Assembly: GCF_003412455.1 (NCBI RefSeq)
Contig: NZ_QTJU01000002.1
Coordinates: 372,001 to 436,000 of the forward strand
Length of the DNA: 64,000 bases
Source: Deminuibacter soli
Lineage (GTDB): Bacteria > Bacteroidota > Bacteroidia > Chitinophagales > Chitinophagaceae
Direction of reading: 5' to 3'
Shown here one piece after another: positions 40,424-48,576 of the stretch (the first letter of the stretch is position 1; each line of letters opens with the position of its first letter). A model generated the notes under the pieces. It was not told where the DNA came from. It searched no databases and worked only from the letters and a program-made list of their open reading frames with translations. Both the position numbers and the translations under genes were made by a program.

Positions 40424-42094
40424 ATGATAACATTCGAAGAACTGGGTTTGGACGCGAGATTGGTACAGGCTACCAGCGAACTGGGATTTGTGAATCCTAC
40501 TACAATCCAGGAAAAAGCAATTCCGGTATTGCTGAGCGGTACCAAAGATTTCATCGGTTTGGCCCAGACTGGCACAGGTAAAACGGCCGCTTTTGGTCTG
40601 CCCCTGTTACAACTCATTGATGCTCAGGCTAAACATCCGCAAGCATTGGTGGTTTGTCCTACAAGGGAACTGTGTTTACAGATTGTTAACGAGTTGGAGC
40701 TCTTTAAAAAGCATATAAAAGGTGTTTTGGTAACAGCGGTGTATGGGGGTACTTCTATAGGCACACAGATTCGCGAACTGAGAAGAGGCGTGCAGATTGT
40801 GGTGGCTACACCGGGACGACTGATTGATTTGATTGAGCGCAAAGCCGTTAACCTTGAGCAGATCCAGTACGTGGTGCTGGATGAGGCAGACGAGATGCTG
40901 AACATGGGTTTCCAGGACGACATTGAGTTTATTCTGCAGAACACACCGGGCCGCGAGAGCACCTGGCTGTTCAGCGCAACCATGCCGCCCGAAATTCGCA
41001 AGGTGAGCAAACGCTACATGAAGGAGCCCCTGGAAGTAACCGTTGGTAAAGTAAACACAGGTAACAAAAACATTGATCACCAGTACTATGTAACATCAGC
41101 GCAACACCGTTATGAGACATTGAAAAGGCTGATCGATTTTAACCCCGGTATTTACGGCATTATTTTCACCAGAACGAAAATTGATGCGCAGGAAATATCG
41201 GAGAAACTGACACGCGAAGGATATGACATTGATGCCCTGCACGGTGATTTAACACAGGTGCAGCGCGACAAGGTGATGGGACAGTTCAGGGATAGAAGCC
41301 TGCAGCTGCTGATAGCCACCGACGTTGCCGCAAGGGGTATTGACGTAAAAGATATCACGCACGTGATTAACTACGAACTGCCCGATGATGTGGAAGTGTA
41401 CACACACCGCAGCGGCCGTACAGGACGTGCAGGCAACACCGGTATCTGTTTAAGCATTGTGCACCAGCGCGAGTTGTTTAAACTGAGGCAGATTGAGAAA
41501 ATTGTGCAGGCACCGTTCCACAAGCTGGAGATACCTACCGGTAAAGATGTATGCCGCAAACAGTTCTTTTTCTTTATGGAAAAACTGCTGCAGACCGATA
41601 TCAGCCATGGTGACTATGAAACCTATGTTCCCATGCTGGAAGAAAAGTTTGCAGACGTAACGAAGGAAGAAGTACTGAAACGTGTAGCAGCGATGGAGTT
41701 TGACCGCTTCCTGAAGTATTACGAAAACGCAGGTGACCTGAATGTGCGTGAAGACCGCAGCAGGGACAGGCGTCAGCAGGGCGGAGATGCCGGACAGCGC
41801 GGTGCTTATGGCCAGCGCAGGGAAGGTGGCCGCAAGGAATACAGCAACAATGGTGATTACACCAGGCTGTTTGTAAACCTGGGTACCAAAGACGGATTTT
41901 ATAAAGCAAGCTTTTTGCAGTTTATACTCGATATGAGCGATTTGCGTAAGGATGTGCTGGGAAGAATTGACATGAAGGAAATGAACAGCTGGATTGAGAT
42001 TGATAAAAACGCAGCCACCCAGATGATTCGCTCGGTAGACGGTAAAAACTTCAAAGGCAGAAGAATACGAATGAACGAGGCGAACAGCCGTTGA
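40424..42094 (+). CDS. DEAD-box RNA helicase (CsdA/DbpA type)
   Basis: 556 aa. All helicase motifs: Q motif with GFVNPTTIQEKAIP, AQTGTGKTAAFG (I), PTRELC (Ia), TPGR (Ib), VLDEADEML (II), SATMP (III), FTRTK (IV), HGDLTQVQRD, ATDVAARGIDV (V) and HRSGRTGRAG (VI). A basic Arg/Gly-rich linker (REDRSRDRRQQGG) leads to a C-terminal DbpA-type RNA-binding domain (YTRLFVNLGTKDGFYKASFLQF..). It would unwind rRNA during ribosome assembly or at low temperature. It stands between tyrA and the DAHPS-CM gene, with its own promoter, and has no known connection to aromatic synthesis. Confidence 0.94.
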   Translation: MITFEELGLDARLVQATSELGFVNPTTIQEKAIPVLLSGTKDFIGLAQTGTGKTAAFGLPLLQLIDAQAKHPQALVVCPTRELCLQIVNELELFKKHIKGVLVTAVYGGTSIGTQIRELRRGVQIVVATPGRLIDLIERKAVNLEQIQYVVLDEADEMLNMGFQDDIEFILQNTPGRESTWLFSATMPPEIRKVSKRYMKEPLEVTVGKVNTGNKNIDHQYYVTSAQHRYETLKRLIDFNPGIYGIIFTRTKIDAQEISEKLTREGYDIDALHGDLTQVQRDKVMGQFRDRSLQLLIATDVAARGIDVKDITHVINYELPDDVEVYTHRSGRTGRAGNTGICLSIVHQRELFKLRQIEKIVQAPFHKLEIPTGKDVCRKQFFFFMEKLLQTDISHGDYETYVPMLEEKFADVTKEEVLKRVAAMEFDRFLKYYENAGDLNVREDRSRDRRQQGGDAGQRGAYGQRREGGRKEYSNNGDYTRLFVNLGTKDGFYKASFLQFILDMSDLRKDVLGRIDMKEMNSWIEIDKNAATQMIRSVDGKNFKGRRIRMNEANSR

Positions 42095-42196
42095 TAATTT
42101 GAAAATTTGAAAGTGTGTTAATTTGAAAATGCGCTTTTAATTGAAAGTTATCAGCGTCCCAAATGGCTCTTTCAATTTCAAATTTTCAAATTATCA
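42092..42196. repeat. 105-bp element with 21-bp terminal inverted repeats
   Basis: Arms 42092-42112 and 42176-42196 are perfect 21-bp inverted repeats (starting TGATAATTTGAAAATTTG), with further smaller inverted pieces inside (ATTTGAAAATG/CATTTTCAAAT, TTGAAAG/CTTTCAA). The left arm includes the helicase stop codon. It would fold into a long A/U-rich hairpin before the DAHPS-CM gene. Confidence 0.75.
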
Positions 42197-42214
42197 CATT
42201 TTCAAATTGAATCT

Positions 42215-43306
42215 ATGCAAGCTAGCAATGCCACTACCATGAAAGAACTGGTACAGGAGAAATGGAAGAAACGTCCATTGATTATTTCCGGTCCCTGCAG
42301 TGCAGAAACCGAAGAGCAGGTTATTGAAACTGCTGTACGTTTACACAAAACCGGCAAGGTTGACGTAATGCGCGCCGGTATCTGGAAACCCCGTACCCGT
42401 CCCGGAAGCTTTGAAGGCATCGGCACCAAAGGTTTACCCTGGTTGCAGCAGGCCAAAAAAGTAACCGGCATACCCGTGGCAGTGGAAGTAGCTACTGCAA
42501 AACAGGTGGAAGACGCGCTGCACTTTGATGTAGATGTTTTATGGATTGGTGCACGTACCACCGTTAACCCATTCAGTGTGCAGGAAGTAGCCGATGCACT
42601 GCGTGGTGTGGATGTGCCTGTTTTGATTAAAAACCCGATTAATCCCGACCTGGAACTGTGGCTTGGCGCGGTTGAACGCGTTGCCAAGGCAGGTATTAAA
42701 CAGATCGGTTTAATTCACCGCGGCTTCAGCTCATACGGCAATACAGAATACCGCAATGCGCCCATGTGGCACCTTGCTATTGAAATGAAACGCCGCAACC
42801 CTGAGCTGATGATGATCAACGACCCTTCACACATCTGCGGCCGCCGCGACATTTTGCTCGACGTGGCACAGAAAGCGATTGACCTTGATTTCGACGGCCT
42901 GATCATTGAAAGCCATATCGATCCCGATAATGCATGGAGCGATGCCAAACAGCAGATTACGCCCGAACGCCTGGCCGAAATGCTCGACAGCATTGTATGG
43001 AGAAAAGAAGATACCGTATCTGAAGAATTCCATGCCAACCTGGAAAAACTGCGCCAGCAGATTAACCACCTTGATGACGAACTGATGCAGATCCTGGGTC
43101 AGCGTATGAAAGTGGCTGAGAAAATTGGCCAGTATAAGAAAGACAACAACATCACCATCCTGCAAACCAACCGCTGGAATGCAATCCTGGAAAGAGCTGC
43201 TGCAAAGGGCGAAAAACTCGGTCTTAGCAAAGAGTTCATCACCAAATACTTTGATGCCGTTCACATGGAAAGCATCAACCACCAGAATAAAATTATGAAC
43301 GCCTAG
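42215..43306 (+). CDS. aroF: Bifunctional DAHP synthase / chorismate mutase
   Basis: 363 aa (ATG 42215; ATG 42239 also possible). Residues about 15-265 are a type I-beta DAHP synthase: IISGPCSAET (metal Cys), MRAGIWKPRTRPGSFEG, GARTTVNPF, IKNPINPDLELW, GLIHRGFSSYG, NDPSHICGRRD and LIIESHIDPDNAWSDAKQQITPE. The last ~90 residues are an AroQ chorismate mutase (LEKLRQQINHLDDELMQILGQRMKVAEKIGQYKK). A C-terminal CM on DAHPS is known from Bacteroidota (Porphyromonas gingivalis), where CM binding of prephenate inhibits the synthase. It starts the shikimate pathway and supplies prephenate for pheA and tyrA. Confidence 0.95.
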   Translation: MQASNATTMKELVQEKWKKRPLIISGPCSAETEEQVIETAVRLHKTGKVDVMRAGIWKPRTRPGSFEGIGTKGLPWLQQAKKVTGIPVAVEVATAKQVEDALHFDVDVLWIGARTTVNPFSVQEVADALRGVDVPVLIKNPINPDLELWLGAVERVAKAGIKQIGLIHRGFSSYGNTEYRNAPMWHLAIEMKRRNPELMMINDPSHICGRRDILLDVAQKAIDLDFDGLIIESHIDPDNAWSDAKQQITPERLAEMLDSIVWRKEDTVSEEFHANLEKLRQQINHLDDELMQILGQRMKVAEKIGQYKKDNNITILQTNRWNAILERAAAKGEKLGLSKEFITKYFDAVHMESINHQNKIMNA

Positions 43307-43352
43307 TCAGCCGCAGTGGCAGCAGCAGGCAGCGTTTTGAAATGTGTGTTTC

Positions 43353-43383
43353 GCCGGTAGTAACCTTCCTGGTTATTACCGGC
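43353..43383. repeat. Strong inverted repeat upstream of the Y1 transposase gene
   Basis: A 13-bp stem GCCGGTAGTAACC/GGTTATTACCGGC (one G-U) with loop TTCCT, 53 bp before the transposase start. IS200/REP-type elements carry such subterminal hairpins, but a terminator of the DAHPS-CM gene lacking a T tract is also possible. Confidence 0.55.
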
Positions 43384-43436
43384 TATAAACATCGCCGCAC
43401 CGGATTTTTTTACACAGACAGGCACCCGTTAATACC

Positions 43437-43856
43437 ATGCGTAGTTTTATTTATATACATGCAGTATGGACAGTAAAAGATGAACAGGCTTTATTGCCTG
43501 CCACCATACGCAAGGTATTGTTTGTGCATATGCAGCAGGATGCAGTAAACAAAGGCATTCAGCTGATGGCTGTGAATGGAACGGAAGATCATGTGCATTG
43601 TCTTTTCAAAATGATGCCGGTGCAACAGGTGAGCCATATTGTAAAACAGCTGAAAGACGGCGCTGCTTTCTGGCTCAATGAAAACAAGCTGCTGAAAACG
43701 GAAGTGGAATGGAGTGAATCGTACGCGGTTTATTCCGTTAGTCCCAATGCAGTTGACAAAGCCATTGAATACATTGGCAGGCAGGAACAGTTTCATGCCG
43801 GCAAAACGCTGGCACAGGAACTGGAAGCGTTTGATAAGATGAATGCTGCCTCTTAG
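43437..43856 (+). CDS. IS200/REP-associated Y1 (HUH) transposase-like protein
   Basis: 139 aa. The HUH motif is DHVHCLF (His52, His54) and the catalytic tyrosine is in EYIGRQEQFH (Tyr112, with Gln116), the full active site of Y1 single-strand transposases. There is no TnpB next to it and no obvious direct repeats, so it may be a domesticated or solitary copy of the type found as REP-associated tyrosine transposases. It sits in the same orientation between DAHPS-CM and aroB, with hairpins on both sides (43353-43383 and 43875-43913). Homologues are common in Bacteroidota genomes as single genes. Confidence 0.85.
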   Translation: MRSFIYIHAVWTVKDEQALLPATIRKVLFVHMQQDAVNKGIQLMAVNGTEDHVHCLFKMMPVQQVSHIVKQLKDGAAFWLNENKLLKTEVEWSESYAVYSVSPNAVDKAIEYIGRQEQFHAGKTLAQELEAFDKMNAAS

Positions 43857-43874
43857 TTTCAGTTAAGGTAGGGT

Positions 43875-43956
43875 GTTACAGGTTGATTGGACGGTCATAA
43901 CAGCGCCTGTAACAACAAACCTCATTAACGTGGAATGTTAAACGTTGCTTCGCAAC
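43875..43956. repeat. Hairpins downstream of the Y1 transposase gene
   Basis: GTTACAGG (43875-43882) pairs with CCTGTAAC (43906-43913), and a second small hairpin GTTGC/GCAAC lies at 43944-43956, ten bases before aroB. They may mark the right end of an IS200-like element or act in the aroB leader. Confidence 0.45.
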
Positions 43957-43965
43957 ACAAGTGTT

Positions 43966-44994
43966 ATGACAACAAAAAAAATCTCCTTTTCGGCGCAAAC
44001 GGTTGCTTACTATTTCAACGCATCGTTCGATTACCTGGAAAAACTCACGGGCAAAAGCAACACGGTGATTATTACCGATGAAAATATCCACGCAAAACAT
44101 GCGAAAAAGCTGAAAGGCTGGCGCACCATTGTTTTGCCGGCCGGTGAAGCCCATAAAAACCAGCAGACAGTTGATGCTATCATAGCACAGTTAATTGAAC
44201 TGGGCGCAGACCGCAAAACAGTGCTGGTAGGCATTGGCGGCGGTGTGGTAACAGATATTACCGGTTATGTTGCCGGTATTTATATGCGCGGCCTGCAATT
44301 CGGTTTTATACCCACCACTATTTTAGCCATGGTTGATGCCAGTATTGGCGGCAAAAACGGTGTGGATGTTGGCGTGTACAAAAACATGGTTGGTTTGATA
44401 CGCCAGCCTTCTTTTTTACTGTACGATTACAGCTTGCTGAAATCATTACCCAAAGAAGAATGGGTGAATGGTTTCGCTGAAATTATTAAACATGCTGCCA
44501 TTAAAGATGCAGCCATGTTTGCTTTTCTTGAACAACACAAACTCACTGCGTTTCAGCGCAACACCGGTTTGCTGGATGAACTGATACGCAAAAATGCCCT
44601 GCTGAAATCGAAGGTGGTACAGCAGGATGAGTTTGAACAGGGCGACCGCAAGTTGCTGAACTTTGGTCATACCCTGGGCCATGCCATTGAAAACGACTAC
44701 GCACTGCCGCACGGGCATGCAGTGGCCATAGGCATGGTGGTGGCAGCAGAGCTTTCTGCCACTTATAAAAAATACAACGATACGGCAAGACTGGTAAAAC
44801 TGATCGGGCAATACGGATTGCCTGCACGTTTTGCCTTCGATGCTGCCAAGGCCATGCAGGTAATGCAGGCTGATAAAAAAAGGGTGAAAGATATTTTCCA
44901 GTATGTGTTGCTGGCCAAAACCGGCAAAGGTGTTGTTGAGCCACTTACGGCAGCACAGATTGAACCCATTGTACAACGCTTATCCCAATTATAA
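43966..44994 (+). CDS. aroB: 3-dehydroquinate synthase
   Basis: 342 aa from ATG 43966 (a TTG seven codons earlier lies in a hairpin). NAD-binding GIGGGVVTDITGYVAGIYMRG, PTTILAMVDASIGGKNGVD and the zinc ligands in FGHTLGHAIE and HGHAVAIGMV identify AroB, which closes DAHP to 3-dehydroquinate, the second shikimate step. Only 2 bp separate it from aroA. Confidence 0.96.
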   Translation: MTTKKISFSAQTVAYYFNASFDYLEKLTGKSNTVIITDENIHAKHAKKLKGWRTIVLPAGEAHKNQQTVDAIIAQLIELGADRKTVLVGIGGGVVTDITGYVAGIYMRGLQFGFIPTTILAMVDASIGGKNGVDVGVYKNMVGLIRQPSFLLYDYSLLKSLPKEEWVNGFAEIIKHAAIKDAAMFAFLEQHKLTAFQRNTGLLDELIRKNALLKSKVVQQDEFEQGDRKLLNFGHTLGHAIENDYALPHGHAVAIGMVVAAELSATYKKYNDTARLVKLIGQYGLPARFAFDAAKAMQVMQADKKRVKDIFQYVLLAKTGKGVVEPLTAAQIEPIVQRLSQL

Positions 44995-44996
44995 TT

Positions 44997-46301
44997 ATGC
45001 AAGTTGAGATTACTCCTTCCGGTATACAAGGTGAAATATATGCACCTGCTTCAAAAAGCTCTATGCAGCGCGCCTGTGCAGCTGCGCTGGTACGTAAGGG
45101 AACAAGCGTGGTGCTGAATCCCGGCCATTCAAACGACGACCTTGCCGCACTGCGTGTAATACAGGCCATGGGTGCGTTGGTACAGCAGAAAGGGGATGAC
45201 ATACTCGTGATTAACAGCAATGGCATTGCCGCTGCTGCCGATGAGGTAAACTGCGGGGAAAGCGGTTTGGGCATACGCATGTTTTCACCATTAATTGCAT
45301 TAAACACAAAGAACATCCGCATAAACGGGGAAGGCAGTTTAACCACGCGCCCCATGGATTTTTTCGATGATACCTTACCTAAGCTGGGTGTTACCATTCA
45401 ATCGAACAACGGCAAGCTGCCTTTAAACATTAAAGGCCCTTTACAGCCCAAGAATATTGCGATCGACGGCTCACTCAGCTCACAGTTTTTAACCGGCCTG
45501 CTGATGGCCTATGCCGCTGCAGATGCAACGGATGTAACCATCGTGGTGCACAACCTTAAAAGCAAACCCTATATCGATCTTACACTGAAAGTAATGAGCG
45601 ATTTTGGTTTAAAGGTGCCGGAGAACAAGAACTACGAAGCCTTTTACTTTGGCAAAGATTCTGTTGCCATTGAAGAAACAGCCGAAACACTGGAATACAC
45701 GGTAGAAGGCGACTGGAGCGGCGGTGCATTTTTGCTGGTAGCCGGTGCCATTGCAGGGCCTATCCGTATTAAAGGACTGGATGTGTTCAGCACCCAGGCC
45801 GATAAAGCCATATTGCAGGCCCTGATGGATTGCGGTTGCGTAATCTCTGTTCAATCTGATGTTATTGAAATTGGTCCGGGTAAATTGAAAGCCTTCCAGT
45901 TTGATGCGAATGATTGCCCGGATCTGTTTCCACCGCTGGTGGCGCTGGCTTCGTATTGCGAAGGTACAACCGTGATTGAAGGTGTTGAACGCTTAACACA
46001 CAAAGAAAGCAACCGCGCCTTAACCCTGCAGGATGAGTTTGGTAAAATGGGTATTGTTATTGAACTGCAGGACAACCTGATGATTGTAAAAGGCGGTACA
46101 GGTGTGCAGGGTGCAGCAGTGCATTCGCGCCACGACCACCGCATTGCCATGGCCTGTGCAGTAGCTGCATTGCGTGCTGAAGGCAACACACATATCGGGG
46201 AAGCGCAGGCGATCAATAAATCATATCCTGATTTCTACACACATTTGCAGAAACTGGGAGCAACCGTATCTATCAACAATAAATCAGCTGTTCATGAATA
46301 G
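44997..46301 (+). CDS. aroA: 5-enolpyruvylshikimate-3-phosphate synthase
   Basis: 434 aa. The N-terminal APASKSSMQRACAAALV holds the conserved Lys-Ser and the Arg that bind shikimate 3-phosphate; GESGLGIRMFSPL corresponds to the 'GNAGTAxR' loop, here with a Ser-Gly-Leu-Gly sequence, and DGSLSSQFLTGLLMA and SRHDHRIAMACAVAALRA are intact. The altered loop is common in divergent Bacteroidota AroA. It follows aroB by 2 bp; its stop overlaps the aroC start, so the three form an operon. Confidence 0.93.
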   Translation: MQVEITPSGIQGEIYAPASKSSMQRACAAALVRKGTSVVLNPGHSNDDLAALRVIQAMGALVQQKGDDILVINSNGIAAAADEVNCGESGLGIRMFSPLIALNTKNIRINGEGSLTTRPMDFFDDTLPKLGVTIQSNNGKLPLNIKGPLQPKNIAIDGSLSSQFLTGLLMAYAAADATDVTIVVHNLKSKPYIDLTLKVMSDFGLKVPENKNYEAFYFGKDSVAIEETAETLEYTVEGDWSGGAFLLVAGAIAGPIRIKGLDVFSTQADKAILQALMDCGCVISVQSDVIEIGPGKLKAFQFDANDCPDLFPPLVALASYCEGTTVIEGVERLTHKESNRALTLQDEFGKMGIVIELQDNLMIVKGGTGVQGAAVHSRHDHRIAMACAVAALRAEGNTHIGEAQAINKSYPDFYTHLQKLGATVSINNKSAVHE

Positions 46302-47307
46302 TTTCGGCCGTTTATTCAGGGTGAATATTTTTGGCGAATCGCATGGCGAATCTGCCGGCATTAACATCGATGGCATACCGGCCGGTTTACCCTTGAAAGT
46401 AGAAGATTTTCTGGCAGATATTGAGCGCCGCAAAGGTGGTACCCAAAAAGGCACTACACCCAGGCAGGAAACAGACTTGCCCATATTCAAAAGCGGTTTA
46501 TTTAACGATATGACCACCGGTGCGCCTGTAACCATTTTGTTTGAAAACAACAACACCCGTTCCGGCGATTACCAGAAGCAGCGTGCAGTACCCAGACCAG
46601 GCCATGCCGATTTTGTGGCCAGCAAAAAGTTCGGCGGTTATGAAGACTACCGTGGCGGCGGCCATTTCAGCGGAAGGCTTACGGTGTGTTTGGTAGCAGC
46701 AGGCGTTATTGCCAAGAAAATGCTGGCGCATGCCTTAACCGATGCATCTGTTGAAGTAAAAGCCACTATACTTGAAATAGGCGGGGAAACCGACCTAGAC
46801 AAGGGTTTACAGAAAGCCATTGATGCCAAAGACAGCATTGGCGGTATAGTAGAATGCCGTGTTACCGGCCTGCCCATTGGTTTGGGTGAGCCATTCTTCG
46901 ACAGCGTGGAATCGTTGCTGGCGCATGCAGCCTTTGCCATTCCCGCGGTACGCGGGGTTGAGTTTGGAACCGGCTTTGCCGCGGCGCGTATGTTTGGTGT
47001 TGAACACAACGACGCTATTGAAGATGCTAGCGGTAAAACACGTACCAACCATGCAGGTGGTGTGGTAGGCGGTATCAGCAATGGCAATGAACTGGTGTTT
47101 CGCGTGGCTATAAAGCCCACTTCATCTACACCGAAGGAACAGCAAACCTGGAACTGGGAAAGCAACCTGGTTGAGACCTTTTCTGTAAAAGGCCGTCACG
47201 ACCTGTGTATTGCCCTGCGTGTACCGGTTGTGCTGGAAGCAGTAACAGCTATGGTACTGGCCGATTTAATGATGCTGGAACAGAAGATCAAACGTATACT
47301 GAAATAG
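46294..47307 (+). CDS. aroC: Chorismate synthase
   Basis: 337 aa from ATG 46294, overlapping aroA by 8 bp. FRVNIFGESHGESAGINIDGIPAG is chorismate synthase signature 1, RPGHADFVASKKFG(Y)EDYRGGGHFSGR signature 2, and GGISNGNELVFRVAIKPTSST signature 3; these bind FMN and EPSP. It makes chorismate, the branch point for pheA/tyrA and other aromatics. Last gene of the cluster, with a terminator behind. Confidence 0.96.
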   Translation: MNSFGRLFRVNIFGESHGESAGINIDGIPAGLPLKVEDFLADIERRKGGTQKGTTPRQETDLPIFKSGLFNDMTTGAPVTILFENNNTRSGDYQKQRAVPRPGHADFVASKKFGGYEDYRGGGHFSGRLTVCLVAAGVIAKKMLAHALTDASVEVKATILEIGGETDLDKGLQKAIDAKDSIGGIVECRVTGLPIGLGEPFFDSVESLLAHAAFAIPAVRGVEFGTGFAAARMFGVEHNDAIEDASGKTRTNHAGGVVGGISNGNELVFRVAIKPTSSTPKEQQTWNWESNLVETFSVKGRHDLCIALRVPVVLEAVTAMVLADLMMLEQKIKRILK

Positions 47308-47325
47308 GTACACAATCTATATTTT

Positions 47326-47367
47326 ATAGCCATTGCTGCCTGCGGGTTGTGATGGCTATTTTGTTTT
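47326..47367 (+). terminator. Terminator of the aromatic operon
   Basis: 8-bp stem ATAGCCAT/ATGGCTAT with an 18-nt loop followed by TTTGTTTTG, starting 18 bp after aroC; overlaps the end of the convergent gene. Confidence 0.65.
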
Positions 47368-48075
47368 GCGCAGGTCATCAAACGAAAGGTTCAGCAGCGG
47401 GAAGCGCGCAGCCGCATTGGGCAGGGAATAGTGCCACCACTCTGTAGACAGCGCGGTGAAGCCATATTTTTCCATGACTGTTTTCAGCAGTTGCCGGTTG
47501 GCGAGTACATTGGCAGGCAGCTGCATGTAATCGTGGTGGGCTTTTTCGGTAAAGTCGTCGAAAGGGGTAGGCATGGGCAATTCGCGACCTGTGCTTAGCT
47601 CCACGATAGACACATCGAATGCCGCACCACGGTTATGGCCACTGCCTTTGGCCGGGTTGGCGGCATAGCGGTCGTCAGGCACTACAGCCCACATTTGCTG
47701 CGTTACGGCATAGGGGCGGTAGGCATCATAGAATTTCAGCGAAAGCCCCTTTTTTGTTAATGCTGCCTGTACCTGCTGCAAAGCCCTGGCAGCGGGCAGG
47801 CGGGCGAAGGCTGCCGGGTTGGTGTACAGTACGGTATGGGTGAAATTGCTGTCTGTTGCGTATTTCCAGTCCGTTATAAGGGGTGAAATGTAGTTGACGA
47901 GGTTTACCATCAGCTGGTTCGAATCGGCCGCTGCTGCGGCGCTATAGGCCGAATAACTGTTAACAACCACAGGCCGGGTATTTACTGGCACAGCATTTGG
48001 GTGTTGGCCGCGGCACTGAATAAAAATAACAGAGATACAGCAGCCCAACACATAGCGGAAATAATTATTTTTCAT
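47356..48075 (-). CDS. VanX-like D-alanyl-D-alanine dipeptidase (M15D), likely envelope-located
   Basis: 239 aa from ATG 48075; a TTG ten codons upstream is less likely. The N-terminal hydrophobic segment ends FIQC, a possible lipobox. The VanX/DdpX zinc site is visible: KGSGHNRGAAFDV (SxHxxGxAxD, His and Asp ligands) and STEWWHYS (ExxWH, catalytic Glu and third ligand). FYDAYRPYAVTQQMW is the conserved Arg loop. These enzymes hydrolyse D-Ala-D-Ala; without vanH/vanA next to it, recycling of cell-wall peptides is more likely than glycopeptide resistance. Confidence 0.88.
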   Translation of the reverse strand: MKNNYFRYVLGCCISVIFIQCRGQHPNAVPVNTRPVVVNSYSAYSAAAAADSNQLMVNLVNYISPLITDWKYATDSNFTHTVLYTNPAAFARLPAARALQQVQAALTKKGLSLKFYDAYRPYAVTQQMWAVVPDDRYAANPAKGSGHNRGAAFDVSIVELSTGRELPMPTPFDDFTEKAHHDYMQLPANVLANRQLLKTVMEKYGFTALSTEWWHYSLPNAAARFPLLNLSFDDLRKTK

Positions 48076-48116
48076 GCCTTGCTTGTTGGGTTCAATATCG
48101 GTCAAGATTTTACATT

Positions 48117-48512
48117 ATGAAACTTATTGTACAGTTTATTTTTTGCCTGTTACTGGGCGCCGCTACTTTCGGCCAGTCAGGCGGCGACAGCGACCCAAAA
48201 GTCATTACCGGCAAAGCCAGTTTTTACAGCAAAAACCTCGACGGTACAGAAACCAGTACCGGCGAAATTTTCAGCAACAAAAAGCTCACAGGCGCCAGTA
48301 ACGAATACCCGCTGAATACCTGGGTAAGGGTAACCAATGTACGCAATGGTAAAACGGTAGTGGTGCGCATCAACGACCGCATGCATAAAAAGATGGCGAA
48401 GAAGGGACGTGTAATTGACCTGAGCAGGGCTGCAGCGAAACGGCTTGATTTTATGGGCCGCGGTATTACGAAAGTGAAGCTGGAACAGGTAGAAAAAGGA
48501 ACAACCGAATAG
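48117..48512 (+). CDS. RlpA-family septal ring lytic transglycosylase-like protein
   Basis: 131 aa with a signal peptide (MKLIVQFIFCLLLGAATFGQ). A single double-psi beta-barrel domain follows: GKASFYSKNLDGTETSTGEIF, LTGASNEYPLNTWVRVTNVRNGKTVVVRINDR (catalytic Asp) and RVIDLSRAAAKRL. RlpA cleaves denuded glycan strands at the septum; this version lacks the SPOR domain, so it would not bind denuded glycan by that route. Monocistronic with a very strong terminator. Confidence 0.9.
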   Translation: MKLIVQFIFCLLLGAATFGQSGGDSDPKVITGKASFYSKNLDGTETSTGEIFSNKKLTGASNEYPLNTWVRVTNVRNGKTVVVRINDRMHKKMAKKGRVIDLSRAAAKRLDFMGRGITKVKLEQVEKGTTE

Positions 48513-48538
48513 CATAACCTGCTATATAAGCAGATAAA

Positions 48539-48576
48539 AGAGACCGCCCCGGATTAGCCGGGGCGGTCTCTTTTTT
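48539..48576 (+). terminator. Strong bidirectional terminator
   Basis: Perfect 14-bp stem AGAGACCGCCCCGG/CCGGGGCGGTCTCT, 5-nt loop, T tract on the plus side and A-tract (T on minus) on the other; serves rlpA and the convergent PBP gene. Confidence 0.95.

Noticed and set aside
43437-43856. A complete active IS200/IS605 insertion sequence
   Set aside because: The transposase is complete, but no tnpB, target motif or second copy is visible; only flanking hairpins, so element ends were not drawn.
47356-48075. A vancomycin-resistance gene (vanX)
   Set aside because: No vanH, vanA or VanRS-like genes are nearby and the organism appears Gram-negative; a peptidoglycan-recycling dipeptidase is likelier.
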